Below the pieces are notes generated by a model. That model did not search any database. It was given only the letters and a program-made list of their open reading frames with translations, and was not told the origin of the DNA. Made by a program: the position numbers and the translations under genes. Source: Cristatella mucedo (Eukaryota > Bryozoa > Phylactolaemata > Cristatellidae). Taken from it: a stretch of 64,000 nucleotides of DNA. Shown piece after piece: positions 23,406 through 35,206 of this stretch. The stretch lies in the NCBI GenBank assembly GCA_009760855.2, contig WPIO01000032.1, positions 2,487,001-2,551,000 on the forward strand. Direction: 5' to 3'. Each line of letters starts with the position of its first letter. Positions within the stretch are counted from its first letter, which is position 1.

Positions 23406-23735
23406 CATAAACTGAGAGAAAGAGAGAGAAACAGACAGAGAGAGACGGAGATGGAGACAGACAAACAGACAGAAAGACAGAAAGACAGGCAGGCAGACAG
23501 ACAGGCACACAAATAGACAGACAGACTGACTGACTGATAGACAGACTGACATACAACAGAGACACAGAGAGAGAGACAGAAAGAAGGAGAGAAAGACAGA
23601 AAGAGACAGAGAGACGGAGACAGAAGCATTGTGAGTGAGAGAGAGAGATAGAGGCAGAGACAGAGAGATTGAGAGAGATAGATAGATAGAGAGAGAGAGA
23701 GGGAGAGAGAGAGAGAGAGAGAGAAACGTAGGAGA
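23406..23735. repeat. (GA)n / (CAGA)n microsatellite
   Basis: An imperfect GA and CAGA/GACA simple repeat of about 330 bases. The Ser/Leu/Val/Cys-rich minus-strand frames over it are artefacts. Confidence 0.95.
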
Positions 23736-23819
23736 GGGAGATCATTAATGGCCAGAGTGACAAGATGTCCGCCGACGAGGGAGCATGCAAAGTTACAGGG
23801 CAATAACGTCGGGATGTGT

Positions 23820-24118
23820 AATAATAATAATATAATAATAATGCACTTGATAAAGCGCCATCAGAGAACTTAATCTCTTTCTAGGTGATTTACATTTGCT
23901 GCAAAGGGAAATGCAATTGAATGGTAAGTAAAATCATGCTTGAAAAGACAAACAAATGAATAATATGGTTAGGGGTGACATGCACAGGGTCAGCATGCAA
24001 ATGTGGTTAGTGGCAGCATGCACAGTGTCAGCACGCATAAGCACATGAAGGACGAATCACAGGGACCCACTAAATGCTGTCCTAAATAGGTGTGTTTAAA
24101 CTTTGACCGGGAACGTAG
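23820..24118 (-). mobile_element. LINE A 3' UTR, 5'-truncated
   Basis: (AAT)n is followed by GCACTTGATAAAGCGCC, AGAGAACTTAATCTCTTTCT and then the 3' UTR with its repeated GACATGCACAGGGTCAGCAT / GCAGCATGCACAGTGTCAGC words. It is nearly identical to 35460-35740. Confidence 0.88.
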
Positions 24119-24502
24119 ACGTACAACTTGAGGAAATTAAGACCACCTTTGTTAAGAAACCTATATACGATCCAGCCTTACATACTTTATTTCACAGCAG
24201 CAAAGTTATACTACAGATGCAATTATGGTATTTGTTTTGAAAAAATCTGCAAGTTCAGTGGGGCCGCTAAGGCATTGCACACTAAAAAGGCTTACAGTTA
24301 CACGAAAAGACAGAACAATTAGATGAATGCAAATCACAGCATTAAGTAAGAAAAGACAGAACAACCGGATGAATGCTAATCACAGCATTAAGTAAGCGAG
24401 CTCCCGGTTGAGGAGGCCGATGATGCCTTCAAACAAGCCGCAAAAGCTTAACATAACGAAGTGGCGGCGAATTCCACCAACAAGAGAAAGGATAACCCGA
24501 GA

Positions 24503-26070
24503 TAATGTAATGTACCTCCGTCTGTAACTCCACAAAGTCATAAAGACCATGTGGTTGTTACGCAGGAGAGTTTTATATAGTGCAATCACAGCCTAAGCGG
24601 CTTTTGGTACGCATTCGGTAGCCAACAGACTTTGTCTCACGCAACAAAGAGAAAGTGGGAAGCATAGCAGAGTCAGGACAGCAGTTGAGGTAGTGAGTAG
24701 CATGGAAGTAGCAGCTCAGGATGGCTGGAAAGGATGAGCCATAGTCGGCAGCAGGAGAGTAGTTTTCGTTGCGTAAGAATTGTGGACGGTGAGTTCCACA
24801 GTCTAGCACCTAGAAAGCAAAACTTATGTTGCCAACGGTCTTCAAGCGGAGGAATGGAGCAGCTTATTTATTGTCCATACCTGAGGGCATTAAATTAGGA
24901 GGCTGAAACTGGAGCAGCAAGTCAGCTAGGTATGGAGGAGCCAAGCCATAGCGGACCTTGTGGGTCAGGTAAAAAACTTTACTCTGTATCCGTTGATCAA
25001 CCGGTAGCGATCTTAGGTCTTTTTGCATAGAAGACACTTTATCAAGCCTCTGGGATTGGAAAACTAGCCTTGCAGCCACATTTATTTCCAGTTGCAGTTG
25101 CCTAGCGGCTTTTTTTGGTAGCTCAGCCAAAAGTGAATTACAATATTCTAGCCGAGACAGAACTAAGGAGCTAGTTAAACCTTTTGCAAGCCACCGTGTG
25201 AGACAGTTCTTAATCTTAGATAGGGATCGTATGTGGTGACTACTATGGCAGCAGCCTTCTTAATGAAGCTTTCAAAATTTAGGCAGCTTTTGAAGACAAA
25301 GCCTAATTACGAGCTAACGGCTGTGGTCGCACAACAGCAACGCCTATTAGAAGAGCAAAGCCTTCTAGTCCAGCCGTACACCTGGTGTGTACAATGACCA
25401 CTAGTTCAGTTGTATTGTCGTTTAGTTTAAGGAAATTTGCCGACATCGATGATCAAACGTCGGGAAGCGAGCACTCAGGTTATCAGTAGCTGCAGCTGAT
25501 TCTGACGCTTTGAATGAAAAATGCAACTGAGTATCGTCAGCGTAAAAGTGATATCCTATTCATGGGGCCTGAATCGCCTTTCCCACAGTTTGAGTATAAA
25601 TGGAGAACAGCAAAAGATTAAGGACAGACCTTTAAGGGACTCCAGAGGTGACTAGTCTGGTAACTGAGACCTTGACCCCCACATGACACGGATTGAAAAC
25701 GATTAGACAAGTACGATTAAAACTACGCCAGTGCCTCGTCTGCCGTACCGATCGTTCTCAATCATTCAAGTAGGACATCGTGATCAATGGTGTCGAAGGC
25801 AGCGGATAGATCTAGCAGCTTTAGGGCAGTGATTAGCGAAATTCTTTTCAAGAATCTTTGACAAAAAGGTAGAAGGAAAACTGGGTGAAAGTTTGCAAGA
25901 ACCTCTGTATCTAATCCAGGCTTTTTAAGTATCATTCTAATGATAGCCGATTTGAATGACTTGGGTACAAACCCTTTTTCCAGAGAAGAAATTAAAATCT
26001 CGGTCACGGCCGGGCTAAATTGGTTCGCATCGTGAGAGATGACCTAACAGAGCTCTCTCACCCTTGGTGC
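24503..26070 (-). mobile_element. LINE B (CR1/L2 type), RT region to 3' end
   Basis: From 5' to 3' on the minus strand: GFVPKSFKSAIIRMILKKPG and [18 protein letters not shown] (25762-25980), a segment equivalent to SRLxYCNSL near 25170, then LAELPKKAARQLQ and LRSLPVDQRIQSKV (24864-25130), LRNENYSPAADYGSSF (24573-24790) and a 3' UTR ending at GTAATGTACCTCCGTCTGTA. There are many stops and the endonuclease is absent. Confidence 0.85.
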
Positions 26071-26404
26071 GTGTATAAGAAGAAATTACAATATGGAGAA
26101 AACGTGCTCTAGAAATTGATGGTTTATTTTGATGCGCTTTATCTTTGGCGTACCTCGGTTCCTTATGCCTTGTATATTATGTAGATCTTTAGTTATTATC
26201 TTTGTAACTGGTTTTTATAATTAACTGACCGTCTTTAATCGAGCTAGCGTGTACTTTCGCCAAATCTGTTAAAATAGGCAGTAAGTTGAAGGCTTGTTTG
26301 CACGTTTTATTGTAGACATATATCGCAATAAAACATTCGCCGAATCAACTGAAAACACACTCCTAGACACACCCTAGCTAACAAACACGTAGTAATATAG
26401 TTGC

Positions 26405-26800
26405 GAGGGCATGTGCAAGCACACGCGCACATGAACACACACACTTTCGCACACACGGGACTCGGTCACCCTCAAAGGCACCCTCACGTGCACAAAATAC
26501 GTTCACAAGATACTCGAGGCAGGACATACGCACAAATCACAGATCTAAATACCCACACGTGTGGACGTACATTCGCACTCGCACATTCAAATTCACATTT
26601 ACAAGAGCGCACACACTCAAGCGTGTGCATTCATGCAGAGACAGATATATCAAGACAGTTATTGTACATGAAAATGTGCACGCAGACAAAATGCTCATGC
26701 AGTAAATTATAAACAATGAACACACATATTCAAACACATGCATGCACAAATAGGCATGAAGAAGTAACCATACTTAATTGCACACACACGCATGTTAGTA
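26405..26800. repeat. CA-rich cryptic simple sequence
   Basis: A long stretch dominated by CACA, CGCACA and similar words without a strict period. The open frame over it is His/Thr-rich and not a gene. Confidence 0.8.
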
Positions 26801-26834
26801 CGAATAACTTCATGTTAAATAGCGCCTGAGTGCT

Positions 26835-27035
26835 CAGGCCGGTAAACCAGCGGGCAGTAAGTTACACAAGTCAAGACGGGCTCACAAACGCATGGTCCAA
26901 TTTAGATGTGATATCCCTGTCTAAACAAGCCCGTATTTCAGCAATGTACTAGCTGAAATACGGGCTGAAATACAAAGCTAGCTGAAAGCAGGCAGAATTG
27001 ACTGTGAAGCTGACCTGATCTTTGCATGTGGTTAG
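26835..27035 (-). mobile_element. LINE A fragment
   Basis: CAAGTCAAGACGGGCTCAC and ATCCCTGTCTAAACAAGCCC match the antisense of the SRLDFCNSL / IRACLDKDTTSKL region of the 35-37 kb copy. A short AGCTGAAATACGGGC segment is duplicated at 26948-26970. Confidence 0.7.
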
Positions 27036-27449
27036 CTCACACTTTTTTTATTAAATGACTAATACACTATTAATGCTGTAGTAGTATCACTGAAATCTAC
27101 CGGCAGCCAGTTTCTCATAGGGTGAGGACTTTCATCCGTGGTGAAATTGTGGCACGGCCAGGGACTTAGTTTTTTCACACTGGTCCGCGTTTGACTCTTA
27201 AAAATACCGCAGTATAATTATCTTAATTCGAGGTAAGCATTGTGCTGATTGGATAACTGTGCAGCTTATGTGAAAGGAATAACCGAACATAGAACTAAGG
27301 GTAAGCAATGAAAATCCAGGATATCTGTAGGAATTGTCTCTTTAAACTCCGTCATCCGGGAAAAATTGGCACAAATACCGTACTCGCTGATCGACACAAA
27401 TAATAATAACAGAAAACTCTCAAGCTAAACACCAACTTTGTCTTCATCT

Positions 27450-27505
27450 ATAATAATAATAATAGTAATATATTTGTATAGCACCCTCAGGGAACTTAAC
27501 GTGAA
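27450..27505 (-). mobile_element. L2-type tail fragment
   Basis: (AAT)n is followed by ATATTTGTATAGCACCCTCA and GGGAACTTAACG, the reverse complement of the LINE A/SINE1 3' end. Confidence 0.55.
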
Positions 27506-27517
27506 TCGGGCAAGCCC

Positions 27518-27949
27518 TTGGCTCTTCATTTCAAAGACGAACATTGTAAGAAAGGTCTTGAACGTAAGGTGAACAATAGCTGCTCGCTGCAGGGAATTTA
27601 TTTCACAATAAAAGAAAATGTGCGAAAGAACATCTACAAATTTATATTCATAATTCTGGTTTGCTTACAGGCTGGTACAGGAAGAAAGATAGCTATGAAG
27701 ATTGATATCCCATATGTTAGGCGGAAACTGACTGACCACTCAAGCAACTGCTACTTCTTCGCGAGACGGATCCTTCCAAAAGTCGAATTATCAAGAGTAC
27801 GTCTCCCGTTGTGTCGCCACTCTTTCCTTAATGCATCGTAGCAGTACCACAGCACTACTCCGAGCTCACCGTCCCCTCTCCAGAGAGGGATCAGAGAGAG
27901 AGAGAGAGAGAGCAGCATGTCAGACAGCGAGGAAGATTGTCGAGTGAAA
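27518..27949 (+). pseudogene. N-terminal fragment of an unnamed multicopy protein family (copy 1)
   Basis: An open frame at 27518-27841 contains RKIAMKIDIPYVRRKLTDHS followed by SNCYFFARRILPK. This corresponds to the family's amino-terminal IPMVWREPKNHxxDCYFC block. After it, the Ser/Glu-rich linker is replaced by a short GA microsatellite (27891-27912). A LINE A fragment then cuts the copy off at about 27950. The function is unknown; the parallel copies at 39 and 59 kb support the assignment. Confidence 0.55.
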
Positions 27950-28190
27950 GTAAATGGCAGCAAACTTTCTTAAATTGAACGATGATAAAACTAACTTACG
28001 AGTTATGGGCACACCAAGTGTGATTCGGAAATTCGAAAAGTTAATGCTCACAATCGGCTCTGCCAGCATATGTCCTGTTGAATGTGCATGAAATCTGGGT
28101 GTACTGTTTCAAAGTGACCTTCCATTGGACGACCACATCAGCTCCACAGTCGCGTCAGTCTCCTTTCAGCTACATAGCGTACCGAAGGGT
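27950..28190 (+). mobile_element. LINE A fragment
   Basis: The plus strand encodes AANFLKLNDDKTNLRVMG followed by equivalents of SVIRKFEKL and GSASIxPVE, the block downstream of the RT active site. It is truncated at both ends. Confidence 0.8.
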
Positions 28191-28639
28191 TCGACGTCAA
28201 GGACTCATTAGTCGGGCTTCGAGGAGCAGGCTTCATTAGTGTCAGTCGCGCCTAAGCGAGAGGCCGGCATTCCGAGCACTGTACCCTACTTTTTCATCAC
28301 GAGTTTCAGAGGTCGTTTCAAGTTCGTTCGTAGCAATCAATATGACTCAGATATTTCCCTCCCCGTCGTACCGAGAGCCGCCACGAGCCAGCGAGACCCC
28401 GACCATGCTAGGTGCATGCAGTCACAAGCCGAGTCGCTACTATTCTGATCTGACCTTGGCTCGACCTTCATGCGAGAGCAGTTGAGAGCTGATTGCTATG
28501 TGGGAGAGCGTGAGCACGTTGTGCGTTTCACGTGCATACACGTTTTCGGAGCTTTTGAGCGTCGCCGATTTCTAGAATTTCTTTTAGCAGATTCGACAGC
28601 CACATTTTTTCATATAGCTACAGATGAACCTTACAGGCT

Positions 28640-28770
28640 ATCACCAGCGCTTGCAGAGGGCAATACACGATCGCTCGCTGCTGGACTCAAACCAACGACC
28701 TGGGTCACGAAGAGTGAGCACCTGACCACTAGGCTCACAGCGAATCCAATGAACGACAAGAAAGAGCAGC
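28640..28770 (-). mobile_element. tRNA-derived SINE
   Basis: On the minus strand, CCTAGTGGTCAGGTGCTCAC (A-box region) is followed about 30 bases on by CAGGTCGTTGGTTTGAGTCC (B box) and then the SINE2-like body AGCGAGCGATCG. Confidence 0.6.
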
Positions 28771-28774
28771 GGCA

Positions 28775-29960
28775 GCTTTGCCGATGAGACCTAGCAGCTA
28801 CAACCAGCTACTACAGCTCGGCCAAAAACGGCAGAATGCTATGTAGTATGAAGAACAGATGACACCGTAGTCCAAGAACTTCTGATTTGATAGCTGGCTA
28901 GGGCATCGTACTCAATCTAGTAAGAGGAGCTCAATGCTTTTATCGCCGAGCACCAACTTGGAGTACTTGAAATAAGACTATGTATTGAAATCTTGATAAG
29001 CCCAGAATGCAGCTTGGAAAACTTAAAACGAGATTAAAACAGTGAGCAGAAGCTCGTAGTCAGAATGCCGCCGCGATTGCGGGAGACGTCGTTACGCACT
29101 GATAAACGTGCTTCATCTGGCATTCGTGCTTTTGGTTTTCCGATAGTCCGCGTCTTTGTCCCACGTTGCTCTCCAAACTAGTAACGATTTCTCGTAGGCT
29201 CGTTTAGGGGCAGCGTTTATACTGCACTTTAACATGAATGGCTAGAGAGAGGGCTCCAGATCCGGCCTCATTCTCGATTTCGATCCCGAGATCGGCTCTC
29301 ACCGATCTCGGGAAGCTTTCCTCATCTTCGGCAGTAGCCCGAATGCGCTCCATTTCGATGCATTTCACACCGGAGGAAGAAGAGCTCTAAGAGGTCGAAC
29401 TAAAGTCCGAAGTCTGTCACTCTGGCGCTCACCTTTCGCCAATTTAACGAGCGGGCGAGCGGCATGAGCGACAGACATGAATTGGCTGGCATTGGTGCGC
29501 CTCGCGTCGCTTGGATTAGCAGACGACGGCACAAGCATGCCGGGTATTGGTCGAGCTCTAGTCAGAGCTCGAAGGGCGGACGACCGAACGCGCTTCTATC
29601 TACCGGCCGCGAGTCATCGATGGGCACCGACGGATCGCGATGCTCACCTGCTAGCCCGCGAGACGCCGCGCCTCAAGTGCAGCCAAGAGGCGAGTCAGCG
29701 AGCTCTCGGGCGCTTTTATTTGCGGTAGAACCCCTTTCAGCTTGGGCTGCAAGCCGCTGTTAGTTCTCAGTCCCAGCGCAAGGTGCTCGCACTTCGCGAT
29801 CGAGCTCTCGCACGGGTTTCGACTAGAACGTAACGAATTAAAAGCCGCCGAAGTCAAGCACGGTCGAACGCTACAACGACTCCTCTGTCGCAGAGCCAAC
29901 GGTGACGATAGCTCGTTGGCTCTCTTTGCTCCACGTTTCGGTTTCGCAGTCTCGGATGGA
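28775..29960. other. Gene-free sequence
   Basis: GC-rich open frames at 29464-29975 overlap on both strands without recognisable domains. I see no support for a gene. Confidence 0.35.
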
Positions 29961-29965
29961 AGGCT

Positions 29966-30022
29966 TCAAGCATGATATTACTCACCATTCAATTGTATTG
30001 TATTCAATATTATTATTATTAA
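29966..30022 (+). mobile_element. LINE A tail remnant
   Basis: CAAGCATGATATTACTCACC followed by ATTCAAT is identical to the LINE A 3' UTR at 40505-40530. It jumps straight to (ATT)n, so the stem-loop has been deleted. Confidence 0.65.
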
Positions 30023-30494
30023 GGCCGCGAGAGAGACGCTGTAATTTTTCAATGGGCCTTCCGAGCAGCAAGATGTGTGAATGAAATCCTCGCCGACGCC
30101 ACTACGGTCGGTGTTGGTGCAGTGCGTACTGTCGTAGGCATGGCCAGAGGGATAGGGCTAAGCAAATCTGGGTCGGACCAGCTGAAGTGGAGAGGTCACG
30201 TCACCCGCCGCAGGTTCGCCTGCAGCCGTTGAAGGCTGAATTTGCAGAGAAGGCCAAATGTTGCCCCCCTCTCCCCCTGGCAAGCTCACTAGTCCGAGAG
30301 GCTACCAGGTTTCCACCGAGCGGCTGACTTAAAAAGCAGCCCTAGAGGCTCATCGGCGAGGGGCGTCACCAGGAGCTTCGTGGAGGGGGAAACAACCCTC
30401 ACGGATACCGAAGCCTGCATTGAGCTAGTACCGCTATGCTTCTGTGGCAGTTGCGTCAGCCGCCGAAGGCGCTAGGTGTAGCGGCAGAGAGTTG

Positions 30495-30495
<1 letters not shown>
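30023..30495. other. Gene-free sequence
   Basis: FSMGLPSSKM-like wording at 30047-30072 resembles 40700-40730, but the match is too short to call. Nothing else was recognised. Confidence 0.3.
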
Positions 30496-30498
<3 letters not shown>

Positions 30499-30579
<81 letters not shown>

Positions 30580-30580
30580 G
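30499..30580. repeat. (TA)n microsatellite
   Basis: About 80 bases of almost pure TA. Confidence 0.97.
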
Positions 30581-30717
30581 GCGCCGAATTTCGAGTGCAT
30601 TTCAACCTTAACGATAAAAAGATGAAGGTAAGCTGATCCAACATCTTCTTTTCCATCGCGGCAGAATAAACTGGCAGCTATCTCCCTGCTAACAGCAGGT
30701 TTACTAAACAAAAAAAA

Positions 30718-30882
30718 TTCATCTGTTTGGCACCCTCAGAGAACTTAATCTCTATTCAGGCGTTTCACTTATGCCACGAGACTAGAGCCCCTGGCATAGG
30801 CCATCAAATACATTCACCTTGACCTCGGTCTGGGTGAGTCACTTAGTCGTTGGGCCAAACCTGAGAGGCATTGTCAGCTACA
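30718..30882 (-). mobile_element. SINE1
   Basis: On the minus strand, CAGGTTTGGCCCAACGACTA (head) is followed by the body and by GAAACGCCTGAATAGAGATT and AAGTTCTCTGAGGGTGCC. Confidence 0.8.
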
Positions 30883-30945
30883 GGGGTTCAAACGCACGAC
30901 CTGGTTCGTGAATAGGGAGCACCTTGCCTGGTGGATTAGAACCTC
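30865..30945 (-). mobile_element. tRNA-like SINE head
   Basis: On the minus strand, CACCAGGCAAGGTGCTCCC and CCAGGTCGTGCGTTTGAACC have A- and B-box spacing. It abuts the SINE1 head. Confidence 0.5.
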
Positions 30946-31104
30946 ATGGTAGAAGTGGTACAAAAAGTCCCTCGATTTTTTATCTCCCTCTCTGGCGCCT
31001 GCCAAAAGGATGGGCACTGCTCAAACCCTCTTTTGGCACTGCCAGCCAATTCAGCATTAGTGCACAGACACCTACTTTTCTTGGGTTAGACCCCACGGCA
31101 GGAT

Positions 31105-32880
31105 ATCAAGCTCACGGTCACGCACTGCATTCAAATCACCGGCTCGCCGGTATAGGTTCACGCACGCCGGTTGAACTATGTACAACTTTGGATGGCTAAG
31201 GCTAAGTTTGACAATCTCCTGTCATCCAGTATCGTTCGCAGATCTAGTAGCACTTATTCGTCGACGTTGCTTGTGCTGCCCAAACCTGACAGTTTCTGGA
31301 GCCCCTGCAGGTATTAATTAACCGACCCTTAATAACACGGTCGCAGGAGACCACTAAACCCACCATCAAAGACTTCTCAATGGCTTTAGTAGAGAATAGC
31401 ATATTTTCCAAGATACGCGTGGCTCACGCTTGTCGTCACCAGATTCCGGCGACACGAGAAGACGTACCCGATACCACTGTCACCACCTCCTTCGGGCTCT
31501 TTGAACTTAACGCTGCTCTTGTCCAAACTGGCAAAGAAAGACACTGGCAGCTAGGCAGGCTGCCGCGGAACGAAGACGCGTCCCAGGCTCGTCGTGGCGT
31601 CCCAGGCCCGCTTGGCTATGGCCACTACCATCGTCCCAAACAGTCAGCGACCGTCCCCGCAGCGCTCGCGGTCAACGCCTTTCAGCGTCGATCCTTAGGT
31701 GCCGCCCTGCACGAGCTGCGTGGCGGCAAGTGGAAGCGTCCGGTCTTTTTCTCTCGAGCGTCGAGCCACACCGAAAGCCGCTGTTCCGCTTTTGATCGCA
31801 AGCTGCTGGCGGCTTGTGGGGCCATATGACGTGATCGTCTTTTATCGAGCGCAGGAAGGTTGTAATCGTGTACAGCGATCGTTAGCCGCCGATTTATGGC
31901 ACCCGATCGCCCTACGTCCGTTTCTCGCCCCGCCAGCTCACACACCGATCATTCATTGACGAGTTTACGTAGACTTACGTCACGTTAGAAGCCCGCTAAA
32001 TGCCTTGGCCAAACGCGCTCTCGCGCCCACAGTCTCTCACCTGGAGCCCGGCCCTATCGTCCCGTCGGTGGACTTGCTTGCATTCGCCTCGCTCTCTCCC
32101 GGCAGCAGTCCTGTCGGCTCAAGGTTCCGTGCAGGCTTTGCGTGGTGTGCGACGTTTCCTGGTCCAATATCACCGATAGCCTCTACGTCGCTCAGCCTTT
32201 TCGACGGCTCGTTCTCGACGCCGTCTTGCAGACGAGCCTCTTGCAGCCGAGCGGTCGCACGGCACGGTCTGGTAGCCGCCCGCTGCGTTCGGCCTGGGAA
32301 GGACGAAGATTTTCGCTCCGGCGCGAGCTTCCAGAGGCCAGCTGAATGCGACGAAAGAAGACCGGAACCACAGCAGCGCTCAGATGCATCACGAATCCAC
32401 ATTGCGTCTCCCGGTTGACTTTATCGCCTCCGCCACCGCCCGCTTCCTTTGCACCAGACCATCCGACGGTTTCAATGCGCCGATTCCGTCGCCCCGTCGT
32501 GAGCTACCCACCCCAGCCGGCTGGCTTCCCCCCCGCTACAAAGACCTGCTCATCCGCATCGGCTTGGACCGCGGGGCCGCGAGACCTCGCGTGCGAAGGC
32601 TTCCCCTACAGCGTCGTCGCCCGGCGAGAAGATTTCTTCGTCGTCGACATTGCCGGCCAGAAGGACACCAGTTCTATTAGCCTACAGGTGTCGGCCTCCC
32701 CCGACAGCTGGTCACGACACGTGGCGAGTCGGCCTCCGATCGCCGGCACGCCGCGAGCCGCCAGCACCTCGCCGATCGGTATTATCGAGAGCCGCTGTGG
32801 CAAGAATCATTCCGCAGGCCCCACCCATGTCGTCTCTGTTCGACAACGAAAGGCGGCGCTGCGGCCACCCCGAAGGCTTT
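31105..32880 (+). mobile_element. Ty3/gypsy LTR retrotransposon remnant (pol)
   Basis: Conserved pol blocks appear in order. The RT start is CIQITGSPVYVHARRL (with a stop in it). LLVLPKPDSFWSPCRY follows, then TIKDFSMALVENSIFSKI and DVPDTTVTTSFGLFE (31370-31510). The YxDD region is deleted. The RNase H part is WKRPVFFSRASSHTESRCSA near 31735, with the tether to integrase (APTVSHLEPGPIVPSVDLLA, 32020-32080). A zinc-finger-like region (LVAARCVRPGKDEDF) and the integrase end (FFVVDIAGQKDTSSISL, about 32635) follow. At least three frame changes and deletions make it inactive. I did not identify LTRs. The region is GC-rich compared with its surroundings. Confidence 0.8.
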
Positions 32881-32949
32881 GTGTATTGACTGTGCTCATC
32901 GGCCCCGCCTCGTTTTACCACGCGTGCCGAGCACTCCAAGAGCCTCCGC

Positions 32950-32952
<3 letters not shown>

Positions 32953-32999
<47 letters not shown>
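32953..32999. repeat. (GA)n microsatellite
   Basis: Pure GA tract immediately after the gypsy remnant. Confidence 0.97.
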
Positions 33000-33001
<2 letters not shown>

Positions 33002-33480
33002 CACCCCGAGGCAGCGCCACATCGACGGGGCGCTTGCGCTTGAAACACTTCAGTTCTGCGCAGTTGCTGCCGTGCTGGCGAGCGGCGAATGGGTGGGGGC
33101 GGCGCAGACGCTGCGCGGGAGGGGGAGGCGGTGGCCGCCCGCCGCCGCCGAAAAAGGCGGCAACCTGTGTGCACACGCCAGACGGCATGAGGCGCGACTG
33201 GAAGGTCTTGGACCGCAACGGATTGACCGCTTTGACTACCGTTGCCCAGAGCCGCGCCCAAGTCGGCTGACGTCCGCGTGGTTTTCCGCGAGGCTCGCCT
33301 CACCGACGTGCGTCCGTGCCTCCTCCCTCTCTCTCTCTCTCTCTCTCTTGATGGACGAGGGCCGAACGAGCGACGTATATGACCGTAAGGATGGAGCGAG
33401 CTAAGCCGATTGTACATGCAAAATCTGCCGTAAACACTCATCTCGCCACGCTCTATCTCTACCAGTAGCCAAAGCAGCTA
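33000..33480. other. GC-rich sequence with a (CT)n tract, no gene called
   Basis: A (CT)n tract lies at 33321-33348. Open frames here are Arg/Pro/Gly-rich and overlap on both strands. It may be the 3' end of the gypsy element or its flank. Confidence 0.4.
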
Positions 33481-33485
33481 GGTAG

Positions 33486-33536
33486 TCATCATCATCGTCG
33501 TCGTCATCATAATCAGCATCATCGTCGTCGTTGAGA
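33486..33536. repeat. (ATC/GTC)n trinucleotide repeat
   Basis: CATCATCATCGTCGTCGTCA and similar units over about 50 bases. Confidence 0.9.
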
Positions 33537-33879
33537 GAGAGGCAGCCGCGAGCTCTTTTCTAGCCGGTAGCCTGGTTGGCAGCCTGCCGGGGCTTTATAA
33601 GCGGCTAGCTCAAAAGGCGCGTGGTCTAAAACTAGTACAAGGTTTTCTATCTTAAATATTGGTGATGTATGGATAAGTCCGTCAGTTTGATCGAAAGTAG
33701 ACGTTTACATGGCGATGAAGGCCCACGTAGGTAGCATTTGCTTTTGATGGATGGACTGAGTCATTTATTTGCATCCAAACCGCTCGAGATATTTTACCAA
33801 AAACTGATGTCGGTCCGAGCGAGAAATCCTTTGATGTGGATGCATGCATATAATAATAATAATAGCCCTGGGTCGGCCC

Positions 33880-34022
33880 AGAGAGAAGGTGCTCGTCTTA
33901 TATGCCGAGGTCAAGGTGATCGCCGTTGATGACCCTAGTTCGCGGAATCAAGCCCTACGGCATACGTGAAGCACCTGCATAGAGATTTGGTTCTCTTAGG
34001 GCGCTGTACAAATTAAAACTCA
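33880..34022 (+). mobile_element. SINE1
   Basis: GAAGGTGCTCGTCTTATATG is followed by a B-box region (GTTCGCGGAATCAAGCCC), then GTGAAGCACCTGCATAGAGA and GGTTCTCTTAGGGCGCTGTA. The head is truncated. Confidence 0.75.
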
Positions 34023-34024
34023 TG

Positions 34025-35200
34025 CTACTACTACTAATGACCATAATACATTTATATAGCGCTCCAATAGGACTAAATCTCTTTCTGCAAAATTAATGAC
34101 TGCCGAAAAGGAAGCGTTTTAACCGGTCAGTGGTAAGATCATGCCAAGCTAGACTGAAAATACCTCTGAGTGGAGGTTCGCTTTGTCTTAAATGAGGAGC
34201 GGCCACAAGAAGATGGACTGGAAATAATCCAGTGAGCTGGTCAGCGAAAGAATGGCTGCAAGCTCATATTTTAAAAATGTTACATGGAAAAAAGGACCAA
34301 TATATACATTTGACGCATGCTGCAAGGATAATCATAGCTGCCGCATAGTGGGGGTTACTTGGACCAGCGTGCAGTCTCATATCCTTTGATTGCAGAAGAG
34401 CTTGACGTGTTTAGAGTTTAGAATGATGATCCAAACAGAACTTCAGCTAGCGCTGAATCGTATCATCAACTATGCGTCAATAATGAAATCAATCATGCAT
34501 TCGGTAATGCATTTTTTGTCGGATGAGGCAACGCGATTCATTCGATATCCTCAGAAACCTTATTCCGATTAGCCAGCGGCGCTGTGAAGTGAGTTAATTC
34601 ATCGACGAAATGGCTATTATGAGGTCAATTTAGTCCTACTATTTTCAGTGCGTAGTCCTCAAGCGGGCTTAAGCACTGTCATCTAGTCGCTTTGTAATAA
34701 GCACCTCATCTGTTAATGCAGCTGAAAAACTGTCATTCGCTTCCTAACAGCAATCTGGACAATACAATAAGCTCTACCTCAATCAATACAGTTGATACTC
34801 TTCAATTTGCCGCGAACCTGGATTTAACAATTCCCCGCCCCCCCCCCGAGCGCTTAATGGCTGTAGAATTAATATCTCGAGGTCTGATAGGCGAAATAAA
34901 GGAACAGTTATCTTCTGAGTAAGTTACAGACCAGTACAAGAGGCAGACTGCTGCTGCTGCGTTCGACGATAACCTCAGATTTCGTCTCCAGGAAAAAACT
35001 ACTAGCAAGCAAGGCCAAAATTAATCAGCTCCGCAGCGCACTAAATATTTAGGACGAATCAGTCTGATCTGAGGCTAGGGATTGTCAAAATGCACACAGG
35101 GAAAAGCTATTAGCAAGTCTTTTACACAAAACACTGGCGGTGTGCAGGTATGTCTACTCAATCAAAAGTAGCCGTCAATTGTGGAAAGCAGGCTTACGTA
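34025..35200. other. Gene-free sequence with an L2-type tail at the start
   Basis: ACATTTATATAGCGCTCCAA at 34048-34090 is the start of another minus-strand L2-type tail. The remainder has small ORFs only (34390-34572, 34716-34922) and a C8-10 run near 34848. Confidence 0.4.
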
Positions 35201-35206
35201 GGTAAG

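Noticed and set aside
23315-23803. 162-residue Ser/Leu/Cys/Val-rich ORF
   Set aside because: It lies wholly over GA/CAGA simple sequence and has no other support.
23950-24060. Regularly spaced GCATGCACAGTGTCAGC words, considered as a CRISPR-like array
   Set aside because: The words belong to the LINE A 3' UTR and recur in the same order at 35.6, 38.3 and 40.4 kb. The source is a eukaryote.
30047-30075. Possible extra copy of the unnamed family (MGLPSSKM wording shared with 40.7 kb)
   Set aside because: The similarity covers about ten residues in a frame that is not the family's conserved one at 40.7 kb.
32712-33441. Overlapping GC-rich ORFs of 168-181 residues on the minus strand
   Set aside because: They are antisense to the gypsy remnant and cross GA tracts; there is no domain evidence.
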